46,027 nucleotides of DNA. Source: Nostoc paludosum FACHB-159 (GTDB lineage Bacteria > Cyanobacteriota > Cyanobacteriia > Cyanobacteriales > Nostocaceae). This document shows positions 41,755 through 46,027 of this stretch, in pieces. The notes beneath the pieces are model-generated. The model did no database searches, was not told where the DNA came from, and was given only the letters and a program-made list of their open reading frames with translations. The stretch spans positions 1-46,027 of the forward strand of contig NZ_JACJTU010000054.1 in the NCBI RefSeq assembly GCF_014698835.1, given 5' to 3'. Every line of letters starts with the position of its first letter. Within the stretch, counting starts at the first letter, position 1. The position numbers were made by a program, and so were the translations under genes.

Positions 41755-42615
41755 TCACTGCTGGTATGTGTGGATACTCAAATAGTGATCTGTGGATGTA
41801 AGGCGTGATATTGGTTGCAAAATAACAAGTAAGTAATTACCATTCTTGAGCGATTGAATAGCCAAACTGATAACAGAAAAATTCAAAAACCAAGATTGAT
41901 ATGAATTAAAAGGGATAGCTATAGATAACTTCATGCCTTGTGATAATTGATAACAATCAAGTATTTTCGCTATGTCTACCGTTTTCAGCACATCCAGGTA
42001 TTTTCGACCATCTAAGTCAGGGTAGCCTTGGTTAATAACTTCATCAAGTACCCTAATTTTGTATTTTCCAGAACTGAGGAATAATATCTGGGTTGTGCCG
42101 GGTGGTATAGGTGGGTGTGTTATGGGTGCTGGTGGTGGCGGTGGTGGTGGCGGTGGTGGTGCTGGTATATGTGTTCGTTTTTGTGTAAGGTATGGCGTTG
42201 GTGCAGTAGGAATCTTTGACAGCGATACAGCGACGGCTCTACCAAATGCACTTTTAAAAGCCTCGCTGAGTGTCGGTAATTCTGTTGTTATTTTGTCGTA
42301 CCAAAGCGATTTGCACTGTATTAATGCAGATTCACCATCATAATCACGTAAAAAACACATTTGCCCAATTAATGCCTTAGTGGAGGCTTTGGGGATATTT
42401 TCCAAAACACGCTGCCATATAACAGTAAGGTCATACTGTGGTGTTGGGGGTTTGGGTGGTGGAGGTGTTTTTTGGGCTATAAACTCAGAAGCATCCGACA
42501 AAGAATCGAAATCAGCAATCTTTTCAAAAACTTTGTAGCAGCCCCTATCAAATCGAACTTCGTACCCTCTATGTGCTGCAATTTTTTTGAGTTTGGCTAG
42601 GGTTAATCTATTCAT
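41755..42615 (-). CDS. Protein with a DnaX (tau) C-terminal-like domain and polyproline linker
   Basis: A 286-residue protein. Residues 1-48 form a small basic domain. Residues 62-133, DLTVIWQRVLENIPKASTKA, LIGQMCFLRDYDGESALIQC, LPTLSEAFKSAFGRAVAVSL, follow the pattern of the C-terminal domain of cyanobacterial DnaX (W..VLE.I...T.ALL.Q...L...DG..A.V...........L..AF...FGR.V.V.L). A run of ten prolines near 153-162 separates this from a C-terminal domain (175-286) I do not recognise. The clamp-loader ATPase is absent, so it is not a clamp loader. It could recruit or compete for the host replisome at plasmid replication or conjugative DNA synthesis; that is inference. It neighbours the relaxase genes. 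Confidence 0.7.
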   Translation of the reverse strand: MNRLTLAKLKKIAAHRGYEVRFDRGCYKVFEKIADFDSLSDASEFIAQKTPPPPKPPTPQYDLTVIWQRVLENIPKASTKALIGQMCFLRDYDGESALIQCKSLWYDKITTELPTLSEAFKSAFGRAVAVSLSKIPTAPTPYLTQKRTHIPAPPPPPPPPPPAPITHPPIPPGTTQILFLSSGKYKIRVLDEVINQGYPDLDGRKYLDVLKTVDIAKILDCYQLSQGMKLSIAIPFNSYQSWFLNFSVISLAIQSLKNGNYLLVILQPISRLTSTDHYLSIHTYQQ

Positions 42616-42641
42616 GTTAAATCGTACTAATTAAGCAAGTT

Positions 42642-42845
42642 GATAGCCGCAGAGATTGTTGGTTTTATGTCAAGCTGGGTGAAAAAGCCGATTCGGAAAT
42701 ATTGAGGGTGATTTTGTGTAAGTCACCGATTGATACGCTGTCAGTGGCGGCACTTGAGTTAGAGACACAATCCGGTGAACCCTCGGTAAGAAGTGAATAT
42801 GTGGAGACAACATGGCTAATAATTGGCAGTTTTGCGTCAGATTGA
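42642..42845 (+). pseudogene. Fragment of a second relaxase/primase (Toprim part)
   Basis: The frame reads DSRRDCWFYVKLGEKADSEI, LRVILCKSPIDTLSVAALEL and ends with TGA at 42843-42845. It aligns with the intact relaxase to its right (SDSWFYFSLGGKANDKTSTA, ILCKSPIDAISRAMLEY), including the LCKSPID core, but lies on the opposite strand. It is therefore the debris of another DUF3991/Toprim-bearing mobilization gene. Confidence 0.7.
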
Positions 42846-42985
42846 TTTTATTTTAATTTTGTTTTTTGAGGCACAGTACGCCAAATTTTTGCTTTTGTTT
42901 TTTTTTGAGCGAAAATTCATGTAGAAAGGAGAGTAATTTGAAAAAAAGACTATTAAAAACTACATCAGCACTACAAAAACCACTT

Positions 42986-44782
42986 TTAAAGACTCAATTC
43001 ATCCTCCTGCTGCTGTTGCTGCTGCTGTTGCCTTAACTGTCGCCCATAATCAATAAGCTGCTGATTCCAATCACTGGCTTTAGATTTTTTGATTTGGGAC
43101 TGTGGCAGTAGTTCTAATACACGCTGTGCCATTGCATCAGTGCTTTTATCGTTACCAAACGCCACCAGTATATTAGGAACTTTTTGCAATCGCTCAACAG
43201 GCAAACTTTTGATGTCATCAATGGCTATATAAGCTGTTCGTTCGGGTGGAACATCGCCCCTTATAAGATATTCCAGCATGGCTCTTGAGATAGCATCGAT
43301 GGGGGATTTGCACAAAATCGCTGTTGAGGTTTTATCATTAGCCTTTCCCCCCAAACTGAAGTAAAACCAGCTATCACTGCGCTTAGTGCCTTTAGAGTAA
43401 CCCTTAAATCTGTTGTCCTCTCCCCTAGTTCCTCGTAGGAATGCACCGTTACGTTGACCATCAAGATTCCGCATGACAAAAACAGCGTTTTGTTGGTCAT
43501 CAGCGTAAACAAGCCCCTGGTTATGAAGCATTTGAATACAGTCAGAGGGGATGCCCCGTGTTTGGGTGAGGTAACGTTCAACGGGAGTCCAGTTAGCTTT
43601 ATCCTCAACAGGTGGGGTGAATTGGGGACGCGGTTCAGCCTGGATAATGTCAGCAGTAGCTTTTTTAGCGTGGGCTAGAGCTGCCCGTTCTGCCCCGGCT
43701 TCACCAAATCGGTCACCCAGCCAAGCGATCGCAGAGCGAAAATTGCACCCCTGTACATGCATCACCAAATCAATCGCACCACCGCCCCCCTTCTGCTGGT
43801 CGGGTGAAAAGTCGTAAAATTTTGAGCCATCTATATTAATGATGTGACTGTGACCCCTCCACCGTTGCTGATCGTAATCTAGCCCCAACTCCCAGGCGAC
43901 ATCCTCCAAAGCCAAGTCGCGCAGTTGTTGGGTCTTTAACTCAAGTTCGCGCACTTCTTTTTCTAACCGTTGTCGCTCCTTCTCGCTGGCTCTTGCTCGT
44001 TGCTCAGCACGGGATAGTCGCTCTTGCATGAAAGCCCGGTCAGCCAGTTGGTGGTTGAGGACATGGAATTGGTCATCATTCTGAATCCGGGCAACGTAAT
44101 TTGTAGCGGATTCAAAAGGTTCGGGTTCAAGTTTTTTATTCGACCAGACGTTGGTTAGTGGTTCGCTGTTAACGGCTTGGTAATACTCCTTTACTTTGGT
44201 GTGGGTTGCTTTGCTGCCCTTAACACCCCGTTCAATTCCCAAAGGAGCGAGTGCCGAAGCGTAACTATCTTGCAGCTTAGATAACTTAATGCTGCCAACA
44301 CGACCATCACCACCGAACATTTCCTTGTGACTTAGCTGTTTAGTTTTGTCGTTGATGGGGACGATGTAAGCATGAATGTGGGGAGTAGCTTCATCCAAGT
44401 GCAATTCTGCTCGGACACACTTATCACCATAGTGGTTAATCAGCCATTGTCGAGAAGCTCCAGCGAACAGTACCATGCGGTCTTGCTCCCACTCCCCAGC
44501 CTTAGATGGGTCATGAGGGCGAAAATATTCGGGCGATGCCGATAAAAATATCTCACTACACAGCACGGCATCCTTGCGGGGTTTGTGCTTTGTGGTGCTG
44601 GCTATCTTCGTTTTGACTAAATCTTCCAGTGCTGTACCGTCCTCAGTACCAATCAGCCTGAAATTTCTTTTAGTGTTGTCAGCGTTTGGGGTATCTTGTA
44701 AACGGGCGGTATGCTTCTCGCTACCCCCGACATTGCCGAAAGATTTGAGTTTTTCAACGCGCAGAATCGCCAAAGCTACCAT
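42986..44782 (-). CDS. mobV: MobV-family relaxase with DUF3991/Toprim primase-like C-terminus
   Basis: A 598-residue protein started at the ATG at 44782 because MVALAILRVEKLKSFGNVGG is the canonical MobV/Pre N-terminus; the frame upstream is repeat-derived. The relaxase metal site H128-x6-H135-x-H137 lies in ELHLDEATPHIHAYIVP. A coiled region (about 245-280) leads to a zinc-finger-like/DUF3991 segment (FYDFSPDQQKGGGGAIDLVM) and a Toprim-like domain (TAILCKSPIDAISRAMLEY, YIAIDDIKS, ILVAFGNDKSTDAMA). The end is a glutamine run. It nicks oriT and is transferred with the strand; the primase-like part could start the complementary strand in the recipient. No type IV secretion genes are visible, so the plasmid is mobilizable, not self-transmissible. 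Confidence 0.92.
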   Translation of the reverse strand: MVALAILRVEKLKSFGNVGGSEKHTARLQDTPNADNTKRNFRLIGTEDGTALEDLVKTKIASTTKHKPRKDAVLCSEIFLSASPEYFRPHDPSKAGEWEQDRMVLFAGASRQWLINHYGDKCVRAELHLDEATPHIHAYIVPINDKTKQLSHKEMFGGDGRVGSIKLSKLQDSYASALAPLGIERGVKGSKATHTKVKEYYQAVNSEPLTNVWSNKKLEPEPFESATNYVARIQNDDQFHVLNHQLADRAFMQERLSRAEQRARASEKERQRLEKEVRELELKTQQLRDLALEDVAWELGLDYDQQRWRGHSHIINIDGSKFYDFSPDQQKGGGGAIDLVMHVQGCNFRSAIAWLGDRFGEAGAERAALAHAKKATADIIQAEPRPQFTPPVEDKANWTPVERYLTQTRGIPSDCIQMLHNQGLVYADDQQNAVFVMRNLDGQRNGAFLRGTRGEDNRFKGYSKGTKRSDSWFYFSLGGKANDKTSTAILCKSPIDAISRAMLEYLIRGDVPPERTAYIAIDDIKSLPVERLQKVPNILVAFGNDKSTDAMAQRVLELLPQSQIKKSKASDWNQQLIDYGRQLRQQQQQQQQEDELSL

Positions 44783-45190
44783 TGGTTTTCTTTCGGATTT
44801 TACAATTGTGCCAAAGGGGTGCAAATTCCCCGAAGGGGCGAACGTAGCTTCTGCGTCCTGAGCGTAGCGAAGGATGGTCTCCGACCACCCGAAGGGCGCG
44901 GAAGTGTAGTGAGTACACCTCCATACTAGTACCCCTAACCGAAATTCTGCGGCTACCGCCCACCAACCGAAAGCCATTGGCACTTCTTGGCACACAATAG
45001 TGCCTCTTTAGCACAGCTTTAGAGCAAACCTGCACAATTGAGTACGGCTAAATCACCACTGACACTCATGGGTCGGAGTCAGTCTTGTGTGCCAACTTGT
45101 GCCAAATTGGTGATAAATCTGTACCAATTTAGTGCCAACTTGCTCTAAAAATGCGTCATCATAAAGTCATTACTTTAACCAGCTATTTGC
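44783..45190. other. Divergent control region between relaxase and parM-like gene
   Basis: The relaxase-proximal part (44820-44925) is Nostoc-type repeat sequence. GTGTAGTGAGTACAC at 44904-44918 is a small hairpin that could belong to oriT, which in MobV plasmids lies just upstream of the relaxase gene; this is weak. The parM-proximal part is the repeat array at 44976-45149. Confidence 0.45.
44976..45149. promoter_or_regulatory. GTGCCAA repeat region upstream of parM-like gene, candidate centromere
   Basis: Copies of GTGCCAA or its complement TTGGCAC occur at about 44978, 44987, 45089, 45099 and 45132, with related GTACCAATTT at 45121. TTTAGAGCAA (45018-45027) and TTGCTCTAAA (45140-45149) are a perfect 10-bp inverted pair enclosing the region. 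Actin-type partition operons carry such repeats (parC) in front of parM, where ParR binds and represses. Confidence 0.65.
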
Positions 45191-46027
45191 ATGACTGACA
45201 TTTACCTTAGCGTGGACGTTGGTGGGTCGCAAACTAAGATAATTTATCAAGTGGATGACCAGACTAAACCTAGTTATCTTCTGCTGCCACCTGCCATAGA
45301 AGAGATTACTAAGGATAAACTCAATTTTTTTATGGAACGCTTGGGCTGGATTGGTAGCCCTTCACCAGATCAACAACTGTGGGTCGAGTGGAATAACAGA
45401 GTGGTGGTGTTGGGTGAGTTCGCGGCTAACTTTGATCCGCTTGACCGCATTAAGGAACTCAAATATGAGAATGCCTTGTGGAAGGTACTAGGGGCTGTTG
45501 GCTTAATTATTGAACTAAGCAAGGTCAAGGTGACGGCGAAAAAACAAATTTACTTGGAGCTGGCGTTACTTCTGCCGTGGAATGAGTACAGCGATCGCCG
45601 CCGCTTTGAAGAACAGTTACGGGTGATGCTGGCTGATTTTACGGTACGTCAACTTTCTTTAAAGGTGAACCTAGAGCGTTTCTTGTGCCGTCCTGAAGGT
45701 GGGGGACTAGCGGCACTGCGAATCAAACAGCAGGGGGTAGATTGGTTACGCAATCAACAACTAGCTGTATTGATGTTCGGTCACAGGAACACGACAGCAC
45801 TTTATTTTGACCGGGGGCAACTGAAGCTGGGGGATAGTCCACTGTTGGGCTTTGCCAATATGTTGGATATCGTGCTGGATATGACCAGTGGTTTAGACCG
45901 AGAGCGTTTAGCTAATTCTTTATTTGATGCACGCTACACGATTATTAATAAGGTCTACAGCAAAGACCGTAATCACTCGGCACGCCCTAATTGGATAACT
46001 TTTGACCAAATACAAGCTCTAGCAAGT
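45191..46027 (+). CDS. ParM-like actin ATPase, N-terminal part (continues at window start)
   Basis: ATG at 45191; 279 codons are open to the last base and the frame joins that of 1-240. The N-terminus MTDIYLSVDVGGSQTKIIYQ is the phosphate-1 loop of the actin/Hsp70/sugar-kinase superfamily, and LAVLMFGHRNTTALYFDRGQ near 194-213 is the phosphate-2 region. The sequence between is helical, as in the ParM/Alp proteins. It should form ATP-driven filaments that segregate the plasmid with the ParR-like protein encoded next. The repeat region upstream is the likely centromere and operator. It is only distantly similar to the second actin-like gene at 25923. Confidence 0.85.
   Translation, partial: MTDIYLSVDVGGSQTKIIYQVDDQTKPSYLLLPPAIEEITKDKLNFFMERLGWIGSPSPDQQLWVEWNNRVVVLGEFAANFDPLDRIKELKYENALWKVLGAVGLIIELSKVKVTAKKQIYLELALLLPWNEYSDRRRFEEQLRVMLADFTVRQLSLKVNLERFLCRPEGGGLAALRIKQQGVDWLRNQQLAVLMFGHRNTTALYFDRGQLKLGDSPLLGFANMLDIVLDMTSGLDRERLANSLFDARYTIINKVYSKDRNHSARPNWITFDQIQALAS

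Noticed and set aside
42938..43036. TTG-initiated ORF with a good ribosome-binding site and a leucine-run resembling a signal peptide
   Set aside because: The leucine run is the antisense of the relaxase's glutamine codons and the ORF stops at once after it.
44820..44925. N-terminal extension of the relaxase up to 44995
   Set aside because: The extension is encoded by dispersed Nostoc-type repeat sequence, and the canonical MobV N-terminus begins at 44782.

Overview
The window looks like a complete circular plasmid of about 46 kb from a filamentous, Nostoc/Anabaena-type cyanobacterium. The open frame that runs off the right edge (from 45191) continues in frame into the first bases of the window and stops at 240, giving one 358-residue actin-like ParM protein across the junction. 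The host assignment rests on scattered HIP1 octamers (GCGATCGC), the rbp-rpsU pair typical of Nostocales, Nostoc-type short repeats and a replication protein of the large cyanobacterial plasmid type. I saw no rRNA, tRNA, CRISPR array or intact insertion sequence.

Layout. (1) 44976-2191: actin-like partition module (repeat-rich upstream region, parM-like, parR-like) followed by two hypothetical genes. (2) 2242-6349: CHRD-domain exported protein, ribosomal protein S21 and an RRM RNA-binding protein, then a trypsin-like protease fused to an endonuclease I domain. (3) 6684-8983: a second partition locus, with a small ParA, a small DNA-binding partner, three exact-period 100-bp tandem repeats and dispersed CTTGGCGAAA-type sites, followed by a VapBC-like toxin-antitoxin pair. 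(4) 9380-13653: beta-lactamase-family hydrolase, GHMP kinase fused to a second domain, tyrosine recombinase. (5) 14181-20907: AT-rich STAND NTPase and a pentapeptide/membrane protein that share a nearly identical amyloid-like motif, then a response regulator broken by a stop codon. (6) 27038-21132, leftward: a compact operon from a second actin-like protein to a membrane-anchored P-loop ATPase, divergent from a ribbon-helix-helix regulator. (7) 28580-32286: a leader ORF overlapping a large primase-helicase-type replication protein whose 3' part carries a dense array of TGTCGGCG iteron-like motifs. (8) 32890-40800: a visibly more GC-rich metabolic island (SDR, SnoaL-like protein, cupin, FAD oxidoreductase, alpha/beta hydrolase) with two paralogous AraC regulators, a recurrent promoter sequence in three copies and fragments of lost genes. 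(9) 41581-44782: LysM remnant, a protein with a DnaX tau-tail-like domain, a fragment of a second relaxase, and a MobV relaxase carrying a primase-like C-terminus.

How it fits together. The backbone consists of Rep, three partition-type systems, a MobV relaxase and a toxin-antitoxin pair, so the plasmid is probably low-copy, actively segregated and mobilizable. Its accessory load is defence-like (STAND NTPase with a membrane partner; protease-nuclease fusion) and metabolic (the AraC-controlled redox island). The best candidates for undescribed biology are the STAND NTPase/pentapeptide pair with its shared motif, the operon linking an actin-like protein to a DNA-translocase-like ATPase, and the protease-endonuclease fusion. 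All functional statements are inferences from motifs read by eye; no database search was run.
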